Assembly (NCBI GenBank): GCA_016342685.1
Contig: JAEINU010000001.1
Coordinates: 558,001-622,000, forward strand
Direction of reading: 5' to 3'
Length of the DNA: 64,000 nucleotides
From: Bacteroidales bacterium
GTDB lineage: Bacteria; Bacteroidota; Bacteroidia; Bacteroidales; UBA12077
The position numbers and the translations under genes are program-made. Below the pieces are notes generated by a model. It saw nothing but the letters and a program-made list of their open reading frames with translations, did no database searches and had not been told where the DNA came from. Positions 46,287 to 57,600 of the stretch are shown here, piece after piece. Numbering within the stretch: position 1 is the first letter of the stretch; every line of letters begins with the position of its first letter.

Positions 46287-46339
46287 CATCGAATCATAAG
46301 TTTCTATTTCTGATTTCTATATTTATCATTGATAATTGT

Positions 46340-47290
46340 TTATTGATCATTGTAAAACTTTCCTTGCCAAGTATCCAATTCTTCAAGTCGTTTTTCAAAT
46401 TTATTAAGAATTTGGTCGTTTCTAATTAATCCCCAACCCGGACCAGCTAAAAATCGTGGTGGTACTTCACCAGCAAAACGCTCAACTACAAATTCAGGAT
46501 TTAGCTTTTCCAAAAACTGAATAAAGAATTCAATGTATTCTGGTAACTCAAAAAAGTTAAAATTCTCTGGAAACTTTTTATATTCTTGCTCCATAGCTGT
46601 ATCCTTAATAATTTGTAACTGATGAAACTTCACAGTGTCGAGTGGGAGAGATGAAATTTTCTCAGCTTCGTTTAAAAGATATTCTTTCGATTCACCAGGC
46701 AATCCGAAAATGAAATGAGCACCTGTTTTTAATCCATATTTTTTTGTTTTCTCTAAAGCCTCTTGGGCTTCTTCAAAACTATGTCCACGATTAATTCTTT
46801 TTAGCGTTTTGTTGTTGCACGACTCAATTCCATATTCCAGAATTACATAATATTTCTCCGAAAGCTTTTGAAAGTACTCCAACTTTTCATCATCAATACA
46901 ATCTGGTCGAGTTCCTATTACTAAGCCTGCTATTCCCGGAATTTGCAATGCTTCATCGTAAATCTTCTTTAAGTGTTCCAATGGAGCATAAGTATTGGAG
47001 TAAGCTTGAAAATATGCTAAAAATTTATTTGCTCTTCTATACCTTTTTTCGTGAAACTCAATTCCTTCATTTATTTGCTGTGTCACTGATTTCTCAGGAA
47101 TGCAATACGAAGGATTAAAAGCATCGTTATTGCAATAGGTACATCCTCCGGTTCCTTTTGTACCATCACGATTTGGACAAGTAAATCCAGCATCGATCGT
47201 CACTTTTTGTACTCGTTCACCGAATGTGCGTTTAAAGTATTCGCTATATGAATTAAATCTTCTGTTATGGCCCCAAGGGTGTTGTGTCAT
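46340..47290 (-). CDS. TIGR01212-family radical SAM protein (YhcC-like)
   Basis: This 316-aa protein has cluster Cys residues C38, C50 and C53 in [16 protein letters not shown], an extended C-x11-C-x2-C spacing typical of the TIGR01212/YhcC family, unlike the usual C-x3-C-x2-C. Other signatures include G-T-R-P-D-C near 125, Y-G-I-E-S-C-N near 154 and H-F-I-F-G-L-P-G-E near 195. The reaction is unknown for this family. It sits between addA and addB on the same strand. Confidence 0.88.
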   Translation of the reverse strand: MTQHPWGHNRRFNSYSEYFKRTFGERVQKVTIDAGFTCPNRDGTKGTGGCTYCNNDAFNPSYCIPEKSVTQQINEGIEFHEKRYRRANKFLAYFQAYSNTYAPLEHLKKIYDEALQIPGIAGLVIGTRPDCIDDEKLEYFQKLSEKYYVILEYGIESCNNKTLKRINRGHSFEEAQEALEKTKKYGLKTGAHFIFGLPGESKEYLLNEAEKISSLPLDTVKFHQLQIIKDTAMEQEYKKFPENFNFFELPEYIEFFIQFLEKLNPEFVVERFAGEVPPRFLAGPGWGLIRNDQILNKFEKRLEELDTWQGKFYNDQ

Positions 47291-47330
47291 GTTGGTTTTT
47301 ATCTATTTATAGTATTGTTACTTAATTTTT

Positions 47331-47424
47331 AAGCTTTTCGCTATGTGATTTAAGCTTCAAGCCTCTTGCTTTATGCTACAAGATCTATTTGTACATGAAG
47401 CATGTAACTTGTTGCGTGAAGCTA
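47331..47424. repeat. AAGCTTCAAG/GCTACAAG-type degenerate repeats
   Basis: The spacer contains AAGCTTTTCGC, AAGCTTCAAGCC, GCTACAAGA and GTGAAGCT units in mixed orientation. They look like remnants of short repeated hairpins and have no coding role that I can see. Confidence 0.35.
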
Positions 47425-50400
47425 TTCGACCTTTCGAATAATATTCAAATCCACATACCAGAGAAATCCTTCTACTTCTTTATCTTCCATTTCTTTTAAA
47501 AGTTCGATGTAAGATTTTACTTGCTTGTGATGTTTTGGTTCTTCTTGCTCTCCAAATTTATAATCAATAATTACAGATTTTTCATTCGTACTAATTACTC
47601 TGTCTGGGCGTAAGGATTTTCCATTTGTTAAAATAATTTCAGCTTCGTTTCGAACTGTCCATTTGTCACTAAACCAGTCTTTTATTTGCTCGTTCTTTAA
47701 TATGCCTTCAATCTTTTGTTTGATTTCTGATTTCTCTTCAGGAGAAAGTTTTCCATCAAAAATAAGTTTGTCAATGGCTTTGGAAATATCTTTTTCGGTT
47801 TCGATATTCTCAAAGATCTCGTGCATTACTTTTCCGTGATTTACTTTTTCGTATGGACTATTTTCTTGTCCAGTAAAAAAAGAATTGTCGTGTAATTTTA
47901 AACGGAGTTTGTTCTTTATATCAAAAGATTCAAACTGTTTAATTTCAAATTCTGTACTCAACAATTTTTTATTTTCTCCAGCTTGTTTTAAAGATCCATA
48001 CGCAAAAGTATTTTTCTCGGCATTCCAATAATCAGTAAACTCAATTAGTTCTTTTTCCGATGCAAAATTCTTGTAGTTCTGATAAGTGAAATGTAATAAA
48101 TCACCCACGTTTTTTATTCCGTTTGGTTTTTCTTTTACAGGCGAGAAAGTGAATAAATTCTCTTTAGCACGAGTAAAAGCAACGTATAATAAATTTAGAT
48201 TATCGACATAAGCATGTAGCTTTTCTTTCTGGTAATCATCTTTAAAAACAGTATTTGTTAATCCCTTTGAATATTTAATCGGAATTAAATCTAAAGAACT
48301 AAAAGGTTCTGCATCCGTTTTACACCACATTATGTTTGTTTGAAATGGTTTGTGGTCAATTTCCCAATTGCAAAAAGGAATAATTACATTTCGGAATTCC
48401 AATCCTTTCGAACTATGAATGGTTATGATTCTAATGGCATCCTGATTTTCTGATATCGATAAAGTTTTCTTTTGTCCATCTTCTTTCCACCAATTCAGGA
48501 ATGAATGTACATCCGAAGCCGATCGTTTACTAAAATCAAGAATGATATCTAAAAATGCTTTTAAATAGGGCTGTTCCGATTCAATCTCATTTAACTTAAA
48601 TAGCTTTATTAATTGGTCGGTTAACTCATAAATTGGAAGCTGTTTTATTTGCTCAAACGAATCGATAAATTCCTTTGGAAACAATTCCAACAACCATTTG
48701 TCATCCTCATCTTTTGAATGATTTCGAAGGATTTCATGAATTGCACTATTTTCAAGTTTATCAGCTTTTAAATATTGATGATATTCATGAGCAATAAACG
48801 ATAAATTAATTTCATCTTTTGGATTTTGGATATACTCCAGAACAGAAACTAGAAAACCTACCAGCGATGAGTTTGCTATGAAAAGGGAATCGTTCGAAAT
48901 AAAATCAAATTTGTATTTGCTTGATGCTTGATGTTTATATTCAATTAAAGTGTTTGCAATACCTTGACCTTCTTTGCCCGAGCGTACAAGAATTGCAATG
49001 TCTTTAAGTTGAAATCCTTTATCTTGTAGATTTTCAATTACTTTAGGAATTCTGGTTTTTACTTCATCTTTCCACGAATCAAATTCATTTTCGTGTAAAA
49101 AAGTATGATTTATATAACCTCCTTCTTTGCCATTGGTTTCTGGAATCTCCTGAAAAACATCAGCGTAAGCATCCGAAATCTTTGATTCGTAAGTGTTTGT
49201 TGATTCTTGATTTGATTCAAATTCATTATTGAAGTGTTGCTGAATGATTTGTGATGAATAACAAAAAACAGCATTGTTAAAATCAATAATATTCTTTTTA
49301 CTTCTCCAGTTGGTATTTAAAGTTTCTGCTTCGGGAGAGAACTGGGCAAATTCTTTCTGAATTTCGTCCGAAAGTATTTTCCAATCACTATTCCGCCAGC
49401 GGTAAATTGATTGCTTAACATCACCAACAACTAAATTCTTACTTCCTTGTGCCAAGCTATTACCTATTAGTGGTCTGAAATTATGCCATTGTGTTTTCGA
49501 TGTATCCTGGAATTCATCAATCATGAAGTGTTTATAGATGTTCCCGGTCTTTTCGTAAATGAATGGTGAATCATTATCATCAATAATGATTTGTAATAAT
49601 TTTGCAGCATCCGAAATTAAAAAGATGTTTTGTTCTTCGCAATATTCATGAAGCTTTCGCGATAAATCTGTTAAAATTCCTAGCGTATGTATGTACTTTA
49701 ATACTTCCTTGGCTGAGTTGTATTGTGTGTAGTTATTGTTGTAATAATCAACAGCTTCTATTAATAATTCAAATAAACTATTGCTTACAAGAGATTCAAT
49801 AACATCTTTTTTAGGACTCTTTGCGGTAAACCATTCGTCAAGACTATCGGTTCCTTTTATTGTTCTAGCTTTAGGTTCAAATTCGTTGCTTTTAACTATT
49901 TTGTTAAAGTAATTGGGAACACTTGATTTGCCCCATTTAAAATCTTCAATTGCTAAACCATTTTGTTGAATTGATTCTAAAGCTTTATTTGCAATTGAAA
50001 TAAGGGTGTTTTCAAATTGACTTATGATTTTCCTGACTTCCTTAAGGTAATTTTTTAGAAAATCTTTATCACTCATTTTATCGATCAACTGTTTATCGAA
50101 AGCTTTAAACTCTTCTTTGAAGATTTCATTCGCTAATTTCTGAATGTCATCTTTAAAGTCCCACTTGTTTCCCTTTTCAATTTTATCTGATGCTAAATCC
50201 GATAACCAGTCTTGTAGCTCTTTATTATCATCTAATTCAAGTAAGAGTTCATCGATAACTTTGGCAAGAATTTCATTCTGATTTAATTCAATGGAGTATC
50301 CAGGCTGAATTCCAATTTCACGAGTAAATGAACGGATGATCTTCTGAAAGAATTTATCAATTGTGGAAACTGAAAATCTTGAAAAATCATGTAATAGAGT

Positions 50401-50679
50401 TGATAAAATATTATTTGCTTTAAATTTTAACTCAGAATCTGTTAGATTATATTCAGATTTAAGATTTTCTGCATAATCAGATTCTTCGCCTTTTGCTAAT
50501 ATGTTAAGCTCAGTCAGAATCCTATTCTTCATTTCGGCAGTTGCTTTATTCGTGAAAGTAACTGCTAAAATGCGACGATAATTTTCGTTGTATTTAAAAA
50601 TCAGCTTAAGAAATTCACCCGTAAGCCTGAAAGTCTTTCCAGATCCTGCTGACGCCTTATATATAGAGAGTTGAGACAT
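47422..50679 (-). CDS. addA: AddA-like UvrD/RecB helicase-nuclease
   Basis: This 1085-aa protein has Walker A A-S-A-G-S-G-K-T at 9-16 and Walker B/helicase motifs including D-E-F-Q-D-T-S near 370. Motif V, I-T-I-H-S-S-K-G-L-E-F, is near 755, and a C-terminal PD-(D/E)XK nuclease has D-R-V-I-S and I-I-D-Y-K-F-G-E near 1045. The single-subunit layout (helicase plus nuclease) is that of AddA, partner to AddB. The order on the minus strand is addA, radical SAM, addB. Confidence 0.9.
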   Translation of the reverse strand: MSQLSIYKASAGSGKTFRLTGEFLKLIFKYNENYRRILAVTFTNKATAEMKNRILTELNILAKGEESDYAENLKSEYNLTDSELKFKANNILSTLLHDFSRFSVSTIDKFFQKIIRSFTREIGIQPGYSIELNQNEILAKVIDELLLELDDNKELQDWLSDLASDKIEKGNKWDFKDDIQKLANEIFKEEFKAFDKQLIDKMSDKDFLKNYLKEVRKIISQFENTLISIANKALESIQQNGLAIEDFKWGKSSVPNYFNKIVKSNEFEPKARTIKGTDSLDEWFTAKSPKKDVIESLVSNSLFELLIEAVDYYNNNYTQYNSAKEVLKYIHTLGILTDLSRKLHEYCEEQNIFLISDAAKLLQIIIDDNDSPFIYEKTGNIYKHFMIDEFQDTSKTQWHNFRPLIGNSLAQGSKNLVVGDVKQSIYRWRNSDWKILSDEIQKEFAQFSPEAETLNTNWRSKKNIIDFNNAVFCYSSQIIQQHFNNEFESNQESTNTYESKISDAYADVFQEIPETNGKEGGYINHTFLHENEFDSWKDEVKTRIPKVIENLQDKGFQLKDIAILVRSGKEGQGIANTLIEYKHQASSKYKFDFISNDSLFIANSSLVGFLVSVLEYIQNPKDEINLSFIAHEYHQYLKADKLENSAIHEILRNHSKDEDDKWLLELFPKEFIDSFEQIKQLPIYELTDQLIKLFKLNEIESEQPYLKAFLDIILDFSKRSASDVHSFLNWWKEDGQKKTLSISENQDAIRIITIHSSKGLEFRNVIIPFCNWEIDHKPFQTNIMWCKTDAEPFSSLDLIPIKYSKGLTNTVFKDDYQKEKLHAYVDNLNLLYVAFTRAKENLFTFSPVKEKPNGIKNVGDLLHFTYQNYKNFASEKELIEFTDYWNAEKNTFAYGSLKQAGENKKLLSTEFEIKQFESFDIKNKLRLKLHDNSFFTGQENSPYEKVNHGKVMHEIFENIETEKDISKAIDKLIFDGKLSPEEKSEIKQKIEGILKNEQIKDWFSDKWTVRNEAEIILTNGKSLRPDRVISTNEKSVIIDYKFGEQEEPKHHKQVKSYIELLKEMEDKEVEGFLWYVDLNIIRKVE

Positions 50680-50799
50680 TGTTTTATGTTCATTAGGTTT
50701 TATAAAATTAGTTAAAATAATTTCGAATTAGTAAAATTGTTATTAACAAGCCATATGCTTTATTAATTGAACAGAGATAAGTAGTTTATTTAATTTATG

Positions 50800-50876
50800 A
50801 GGTTCTGCATCAAGTGCGGAATGACAAAGGGTATGTTTTCGATTTCTAATGTGATTCCTGCGAAAGCAGAAATCAC
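50800..50876. repeat. Composite dispersed hairpin repeat, copy B
   Basis: Two hairpins, TTCTGCA-TCAA-TGCGGAA-like (50800-50825) and GTGATTCCTGC-GAAA-GCAGAAATCAC (50851-50876, one mismatch), lie in tandem. The first matches the complement of 22924-22950. The pair fits a mobile-like intergenic palindrome family. Confidence 0.55.
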
Positions 50877-50918
50877 AATTTTTAAATATGTTAGCTTAAT
50901 TATCTTCATTGATTCTAA

Positions 50919-50951
50919 GTTGTAATTAATAATTAAAAATAAATAACTTTG
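50919..50951 (+). promoter_or_regulatory. mnmA promoter
   Basis: GTTG at about -33 (50919-50922), 21 bp spacing and TAACTTTG (50944-50951). The inferred leader before the mnmA ATG is about 25 nt. Confidence 0.6.
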
Positions 50952-50980
50952 CAGTCGGATTTTATTTGGAGATTTAAGCG

Positions 50981-52150
50981 ATGAAAAAAGTAGTTATTGG
51001 CATGTCGGGTGGAGTAGATTCAAGTGTTGCAGCATATCTGTTAAAACAGCAGGGATATGAAGTAATTGGCTTGTTTATGAAGAATTGGGACGATGCTTCG
51101 GTTACTTTAACAAGTAGTTGTACATGGGAAGACGATATTATGTTTGCCGAAATGGTTTGCAAGAAATTGGATATCCCTTTACATTCTGTTGATTTAAGTG
51201 ATTTCTACAAAGAGAGAGTAGTTGAGTATATGTTTGCTGAATATGAGCGTGGACGTACTCCAAATCCAGATGTATTGTGTAATCGCGAAATAAAATTTGA
51301 TGTTTTTATAGATGAATGTATAAAGCTCGGAGCTGATTATGTTGCAACGGGGCATTATTGTCAGAAGGAAACGATTGAAATTGATGGAGTAGAAACTCAT
51401 CGACTAATAGCTGGTGCTGATCCAAATAAAGATCAAAGTTATTTTTTGTGTCAATTGAGTCAAGCGCAGTTATCAAAAGCGATGTTTCCAATTGGAAATA
51501 TTTTAAAACCTGAAGTTCGAAGAATAGCAGAAGAACAAGGTTTAGCAACAGCAACTCGAAAAGATTCCCAAGGTATTTGTTTTGTCGGAAAAGTTGATTT
51601 ACCGACTTTCTTACAACAAAAGCTTGAAGCTAAAAAAGGAGATATTGTTGAAATTCCTGAGTCGTATTATGAAAACTTAAATACTTCAGATGAATTAGAA
51701 GATTTGTCGAAACCATATATCTATAAACGAGAAGATGGAAAAGTAATTGCAGATCATCGTGGAGCACATTTTTATACTATTGGTCAACGAAAAGGTCTAA
51801 ATATAGGGGGTACAGGAAAACCAATGTATGTAATTGCCATTGATGTTGTAGATAATATTGTATATGTTGGTCGTGGAGATCAGCATTCTGGTTTATATCG
51901 TAAGGCTCTATTTATTTCAAACGAAGAGTCTCATTGGATACGTACTGATTTAAGTTTGAATCTCGAAGAGTCAAAAGATTTTTTGGTTCGAATCCGTTAT
52001 CGTCAACCCTTACAAAATGGAACATTAATTTCAAAGCCAGAAGGTTTATATGTTAAATTCGATAAAGCTCAAAGGGGCATTGCACCCGGCCAGTTTGCTG
52101 CGTGGTACGATGATGATGAGCTGATTGGATCTGGAGTTATTGCAAATTAA
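50981..52150 (+). CDS. mnmA: tRNA-specific 2-thiouridylase MnmA
   Basis: This 389-aa enzyme thiolates U34 of Lys, Glu and Gln tRNAs. The PP-loop S-G-G-V-D-S-S is at 9-15. Catalytic cysteines are C100 (N-P-D-V-L-C-N) and C200 (D-S-Q-G-I-C-F). G-H-Y-C near 124 and the C-terminal I-R-Y-R-Q and I-A-P-G-Q-F-A segments match MnmA. It has its own promoter and a terminator behind it. Confidence 0.95.
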   Translation: MKKVVIGMSGGVDSSVAAYLLKQQGYEVIGLFMKNWDDASVTLTSSCTWEDDIMFAEMVCKKLDIPLHSVDLSDFYKERVVEYMFAEYERGRTPNPDVLCNREIKFDVFIDECIKLGADYVATGHYCQKETIEIDGVETHRLIAGADPNKDQSYFLCQLSQAQLSKAMFPIGNILKPEVRRIAEEQGLATATRKDSQGICFVGKVDLPTFLQQKLEAKKGDIVEIPESYYENLNTSDELEDLSKPYIYKREDGKVIADHRGAHFYTIGQRKGLNIGGTGKPMYVIAIDVVDNIVYVGRGDQHSGLYRKALFISNEESHWIRTDLSLNLEESKDFLVRIRYRQPLQNGTLISKPEGLYVKFDKAQRGIAPGQFAAWYDDDELIGSGVIAN

Positions 52151-52156
52151 AATAAT

Positions 52157-52186
52157 AAAAAGCTGCCCATTATTGACAGCTTTTTA
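52157..52186. terminator. Bidirectional terminator after mnmA
   Basis: AAAAAGCTG ... CAGCTTTTT hairpin with an 11-nt loop between converging genes (mnmA and the Sus-operon lipoprotein). Confidence 0.75.
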
Positions 52187-52199
52187 TTTATGCAAAATC

Positions 52200-53060
52200 T
52201 TATTTTGTATCTAAAGTAAAATTAACTTCAGTATATTCATCTCCACCATCGGTAAAATCTGCATCATCCCAATGTAACTCAAAATTGATTTTAATTGTAT
52301 TTCCACCAACCCAAGATCCGCTTCCAACATACCAATAAGCATAATCTGCATCAGATAAACCCCAATATTTACCAGCTTCTAATGTTATATTTCCATTATC
52401 TAAATTCATGATTAACTCGATGTCTCCTTCTAATCCTTCACCGGTAATAAATTTCTCTCCCCAATCTGCAAATATTGCACCTAAAAATCCGGGATCTCCA
52501 TCTGTAGCTTTCACTATTAAAGTAGTTGCATCTTTTTGTTCAATTTCAATGCCACTTACGTTATCGGTAAAATCATATGCCGGGTAATACTCAGTTCCCG
52601 ACCATGTGCCAACAAAATCAGTAATAGGTGCAGGTTTAAATTTTGTAACCTCCAAAACATACTCGCTATAGCCACCATATCCAGCTTGTAGATAATTATC
52701 AGTAAACTTTATGGTGTATGTAAATATCTGGTCAACAACTAATTTACTGTGATCAACAGATAAAGTTATAATTAAAGTATCACTAACACTAAAATCAACT
52801 ATGGTTTTATCTAATGAAATAACATCTATAGGTGCTCCTTCAGAGTTAATTCCTTCAATTTCTGCTTTACTATTTTCATTGAAACTTCTATGTGCAATAG
52901 GAATTTCAATACTTATGTTTTCGGTGGCACTATGAAAAGAGCCATTTTCAAGAAATGCTGCAGTATCAGAATATTTAGTCATTATATGATCTTCTTCACA
53001 TGAAGAAAATACTAATGCAAATAAAGTTATTGCTACATATATAAATCCTTTTGTTTTCAT
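52200..53060 (-). CDS. Surface lipoprotein of the Sus-like operon
   Basis: This lipoprotein of about 286 aa starts at 53060 (M-K-T-K-G-F-I-Y-V-A; lipobox F-S-S-C). The ATG at 53084 gives a weaker signal. An N-terminal immunoglobulin-like beta region (about 25-130) precedes a second beta domain with Trp/Tyr-rich segments (W-S-G-T-E-Y-Y-P; Y-W-G-L-S-D-A-D-Y-A-Y-W). This layout fits the third, glycan-binding lipoprotein (SusE/F-like or SGBP) of SusCD operons. The ligand is unknown. Confidence 0.62.
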   Translation of the reverse strand: MKTKGFIYVAITLFALVFSSCEEDHIMTKYSDTAAFLENGSFHSATENISIEIPIAHRSFNENSKAEIEGINSEGAPIDVISLDKTIVDFSVSDTLIITLSVDHSKLVVDQIFTYTIKFTDNYLQAGYGGYSEYVLEVTKFKPAPITDFVGTWSGTEYYPAYDFTDNVSGIEIEQKDATTLIVKATDGDPGFLGAIFADWGEKFITGEGLEGDIELIMNLDNGNITLEAGKYWGLSDADYAYWYVGSGSWVGGNTIKINFELHWDDADFTDGGDEYTEVNFTLDTK

Positions 53061-53092
53061 ATTTTTCTCTTTTAAATTAAACATTGAATTAA

Positions 53093-54634
53093 TTAAGGAT
53101 TTTGATCGGTTGCTTGATTCATGTTAATATTTCCATCAAATTCCTTTTGAGGAATCATCATAATCCATTCCCATGATTCAGGATCAGTAATTGTTAGTTG
53201 AATTGAGTGATTCGATCCTGCATAAGCCCTGTCAAAACCGGTTTTTAATCTTTCAATATCAAAAACTCTAAATCCTTCTCCCCACAATTCTATTCTTCTT
53301 TGCAATATAATAAGGTCTAATAGATTGTTTACAGGACCCGCTGTTCCTAAACTTAGAGTATTCCCGCTGGGAATTGCGGCAAGAGTTGCAGCAAAATTTG
53401 GATCTTTGTATCCAACTACATCGTCTAATAATTCTCTAGCTGTTGTGTAGCTCGTTAACATACACCTGGCTTCGGCTTCAATTAAATACATTTCGGCCAT
53501 TCTCATATACAGTAAATCGGATGACCAACTACCTGCCTGTTCTATGGTAAATTTAATTTGATTATACCTAAAGTCGGGTCCGGTAGCATCATCTGCAGAG
53601 GTATTAGGATCTACAAACCAATCTTTACGCACATCATTTGCGTCTATTTGATCATATAACCATCTCGATACGCATTTTCGTGAATCTTGAGCATATCCGC
53701 CTGCTCCAGCATCCATGTGTGTCCAAAAGCCAGTCCACGAAAGTGTTTGTTCATCATTAACCTCAGATGCCCACATCCATTCTTGATTTGAAACAGAGTT
53801 GAATCCTGTATACACATCAGCTGTAGACATTAAGCTAACACCTGGTTTCCCTCTTGCAAAAGAAGCGTTAGTTGCCGCTGTATTCCAATCTTCCTGTGTT
53901 AGTGCAACTCGTGCTTTTAATCCGTAAGCTACATACAAATCGATATGAGAAATATGATATTGAGATGAGGCGCTTTGAAATAATGTAATTGCTTCATCTA
54001 AATCTGAATTGATTTGCGTGTAAACTTCTTCTACAGTTCCTCTGCCTTTTCCTTCGGTATCTTTATTTGTAGGTTCAGTATATAATGGAACGCCGGGATC
54101 ACTCTGGTGACCAATATAGGTTCTTTGATATAATCGTATTAAATTGAAATACGAACTTGCGCGTAAAGCAAGAGCTTGCGCCTTAATACTATTTCTATCA
54201 TTATCGTCACCTGTTGTATTATCGATATTGGCAAGTATAAAATTGGCATTATTAATAAATTTGTAATGCATATTCCACCATGCGTATGGTCTGTCGCCGG
54301 TGCTATTTACCTCACTGCGAACCCAATAGTTGTAGTCGTACCAAAACCAAGCAGAACCACCTTCATTTTGCGACATGTCATCACCAAAAAGATCAACAGC
54401 CAAACCTAAAGCTGCAACACCAGCATTTTCATCTTCGAAGTATTCGACCCATTCGCTGCCATCAACAAAAAATGCTCTATACATTCCATTTAAAGCAGTA
54501 AATGCGTTTTCTACAGTTGTAAAAACTGTTTTTTCGTCGGCCTTATTTGTTGGCACTGTTTCTAAAACATCATCACGACAAGATAGTAGCGCGAAGATTA
54601 ATATAACCGAATATATTATTTTTTTCATTTTCAT
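53093..54634 (-). CDS. SusD/RagB-family nutrient-binding lipoprotein
   Basis: This 513-aa lipoprotein has lipobox A-L-L-S-C. The N-terminus T-V-E-N-A-F-T-A-L-N-G-M-Y and the TPR-like helical region are typical of SusD; so are the R-A-x-x-Y-F-N-L-I-R-L-Y-Q-R-T-Y near 165 and W-G-E-G-F-R-V-F-D-I-E-R near 450. With SusC it forms the outer-membrane importer lid. It is cotranscribed with susC (11-bp gap). No glycosidase or regulator gene is adjacent. Confidence 0.93.
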   Translation of the reverse strand: MKMKKIIYSVILIFALLSCRDDVLETVPTNKADEKTVFTTVENAFTALNGMYRAFFVDGSEWVEYFEDENAGVAALGLAVDLFGDDMSQNEGGSAWFWYDYNYWVRSEVNSTGDRPYAWWNMHYKFINNANFILANIDNTTGDDNDRNSIKAQALALRASSYFNLIRLYQRTYIGHQSDPGVPLYTEPTNKDTEGKGRGTVEEVYTQINSDLDEAITLFQSASSQYHISHIDLYVAYGLKARVALTQEDWNTAATNASFARGKPGVSLMSTADVYTGFNSVSNQEWMWASEVNDEQTLSWTGFWTHMDAGAGGYAQDSRKCVSRWLYDQIDANDVRKDWFVDPNTSADDATGPDFRYNQIKFTIEQAGSWSSDLLYMRMAEMYLIEAEARCMLTSYTTARELLDDVVGYKDPNFAATLAAIPSGNTLSLGTAGPVNNLLDLIILQRRIELWGEGFRVFDIERLKTGFDRAYAGSNHSIQLTITDPESWEWIMMIPQKEFDGNINMNQATDQNP

Positions 54635-54645
54635 AATTTTTATTT

Positions 54646-57600
54646 CTAAAATTTAATATCAATTCCAGCAGATAAAGTCTTTAATGGAACGTACTCATAG
54701 TTCTGACTTCCAGCAAAGTTATATTGGGGATCCATACCTTTTAGTTTAGTAAATAACGCAAGGTTATCTGCAGTAATAAATACTCTTAATGAGTTTACTC
54801 TAATTTTCTCAACTAAATTGTCTGGGAAGGTATAGCCTAAGCTGATATTTTTAATGCTTAAGTATGAGGCGTCAATTAATCGGTCATTTGTTGTATAATT
54901 AATTTTACCGTGAACTAGACGTGGTACATCAGTTACATCTCCAGGCTCTTGCCATCTTCTTTCAACGTCGGTATGGAAATTATCTCCCGCATTACGAGTT
55001 GAGAATAAGGAGCTATAAACATTATCTAATACATAACCTCCAACAGAATATGTTAAAAGAATTGATAAATCAACACCCTTATAACTGAAATTATTGTTAA
55101 TGCTTCCATAAAAATCAGGAATTCTGCTTCCATGAATCTCCTTATTAGCAGCTGCTTCATTGTAACTATCAGTAATTCTTTCTTGAATGATTATATTGCC
55201 ACTACCATCGTCAACTTCTTCTTTAATTAAATAGAGCTGATTTCCAGTTGCAGGGTCAACTCCTGCTGATGTAGGAAGGTAAAATGAATTAATTGGTTCT
55301 CCTTTTTTAATTATAAAACTTCCAGTAACCAATTCCTGACCTTCTGTAACAAGTTCAGTAATTTCATTTCTTACATAACTTAACTGGGTTGTAAAAGTCC
55401 ATTTAAAATCACCCTTAAATAACTGTGCAGATAAATCAAAATCCATTCCTTTATTTACCATTTCTCCTATATTATCCCAGTATCCGTTAAAACCTGTTGA
55501 TGTGGCTAGGGGTCTGTATAATAATAAGTCGGATGTGGTTTTGTGATAATACTCAGCACCAAAAGAAATGCGATCAAATAAAAGAGTTTCAATACCTATA
55601 TTGAAATTTTTATTCTTTTCCCATTCTACTTCTTTATTTTCTAAAGATTCTAGCCATACGCCGCCATAACCTGCATTTGGATATTCTGATGAATAGAAAC
55701 TTTGCCATACATAGTAATTGGCAGGATTATCTTCAAAACTAGATGAGCCATCATCAATATTTAGAATGGCATCGTTACCTTGTGAGCCGTAACTAGCTTT
55801 AAATGTTGCATTTGTTAGCCAATTGTAGGGTTGCATAAAGTTTTCTTCGCTTAATCTCCACGATGCACCAGCAGACCAGAATTGCCCCCATCTAACTTTT
55901 TTATAGAATCTTGATGAGCCATCTGTTCTCCAGCTTAATGAAACATAATATTTATTAGAATAATCATAATTCAATCTACTTAAATAGGATTCAATTTTAT
56001 AAGTATGTGTAAATGAGCTTGCACCTGTAGTAGTTGCAGCACCATCAAGTTCAGTTAATCCTTCAAACAAATAATTTTGTTTCTCAGCATAAAATCTTGA
56101 ATACTTATAATCGTAATATTCGTGTCCTGCTAGTAAATCTATTGTATGGTTATCTAAAGATTTATTATAATTTAGTAATTCATTTAAAGTGTAACTCAAT
56201 GTTCTAAAGTTCGTTTTGTAACCTGCGCCGTGAATTGCAGAAGCATCACCATGTAACGGGTTGTTGTATATTAATCTATCTGCTCCGTTATAGTCAAATC
56301 CGAAATTAACAGTGAATTTAATGTCTTTAAGTACGGGAATTTCTTTTTCGGTATCAAGGTCAAAGTATATTCTACTACTTAAATTATCGGAATTTAATGA
56401 ACGTGAATCATCAAATAGAGTAGCAATACTATTGAAGTTATTAGCATATGGTCTGGTTTCTCCATAATCGAATTTTTTTTCACCATCTGCATCATAAACA
56501 AAACTACCATCGGGATTTCTTTCATAAACAGGATAAATAGGTGCTATTGCTAATGTTGAAAACCACACATTATTGTATCCTGTTCCTATATTTGATAAAT
56601 AATTTTGTTCGGTTAATGAGTAATTGGTGTTCATACCTACTTTTAACCATTCCTTTAATTTAGAGTCAAGATTTAATCGGGCAGAATATCTATTAAAATT
56701 TGAATTTGCAACAATACCTTTGTCATCAAGATAACTTAAGGAAATTAGATATTGATTTTTTTCGTTTCCACCATTTATACTCAACTGATATTCTTGCCGT
56801 AAATTATCATCTCTTAAAGTTTCATCAAACCATTTGTCATGATATTTTAGGGAAGCATTATCCACTACCTTTCCTGTTGCTGGATCAATTAATAATTCAG
56901 AACTAACATTAAAGGGATTGTAAACTTCTCCACCTAATCGTTCCATGTAACTTTGTGTTGTGACATCACCATTTAAAGCTAAATTTGTTGCTTCTGCTTC
57001 GGTACTTCCATCAGCTAAAAAGGAATTCTTATAAGATTCATAAAAAAGTTCCATATAAGTTCTTTCATCAACAGTTGAATAGTTTTCTACAGAAGGAGAA
57101 GAAGTTCCAAAGGTTGCTTTGAAATTTATTTCGGGTTCGCCCTTAGAGCCTTTCTTAGTCGTAATAATTATAACTCCATTAGCACCTCTGGCGCCATAAA
57201 GTGCCGAAGCCGATGCATCTTTTAATACTGACATGGATTTAATATCATTAGGGTTGATACTATTAATGTTGCCATCATAAGGAATTCCATCTACTACATA
57301 AAGTGGTTCATTTGACGCATTAATTGAGCCAAATCCACGGATTCTAATATTTAAATCTGATCCTGGTTGTCCACCTCCAGATGTGGTCTGAATACCAGGG
57401 ATAACTCCCTCCAAGGCTTTTGTGGCAGATGAAACATTTCTTCTTTCAATTGTTTGATTATCTACCATTTTAGCAGAACCGGTAAAGGATTCTTTTTTAC
57501 TTGTACCGTACGCAATAACTATTACTTCGTCCATTTCAAGGATTTCTTCATCCATAATAACATCAATAATAGTTCGTCCATTAATAGGTTCAATCTTTAA

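Larger units (their letters stand above)
50680..50980. other. 301-bp spacer between addA and mnmA
   Basis: This divergent spacer contains a composite dispersed repeat (50800-50876) and the mnmA promoter. There is no other coding or RNA signal. Confidence 0.6.
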
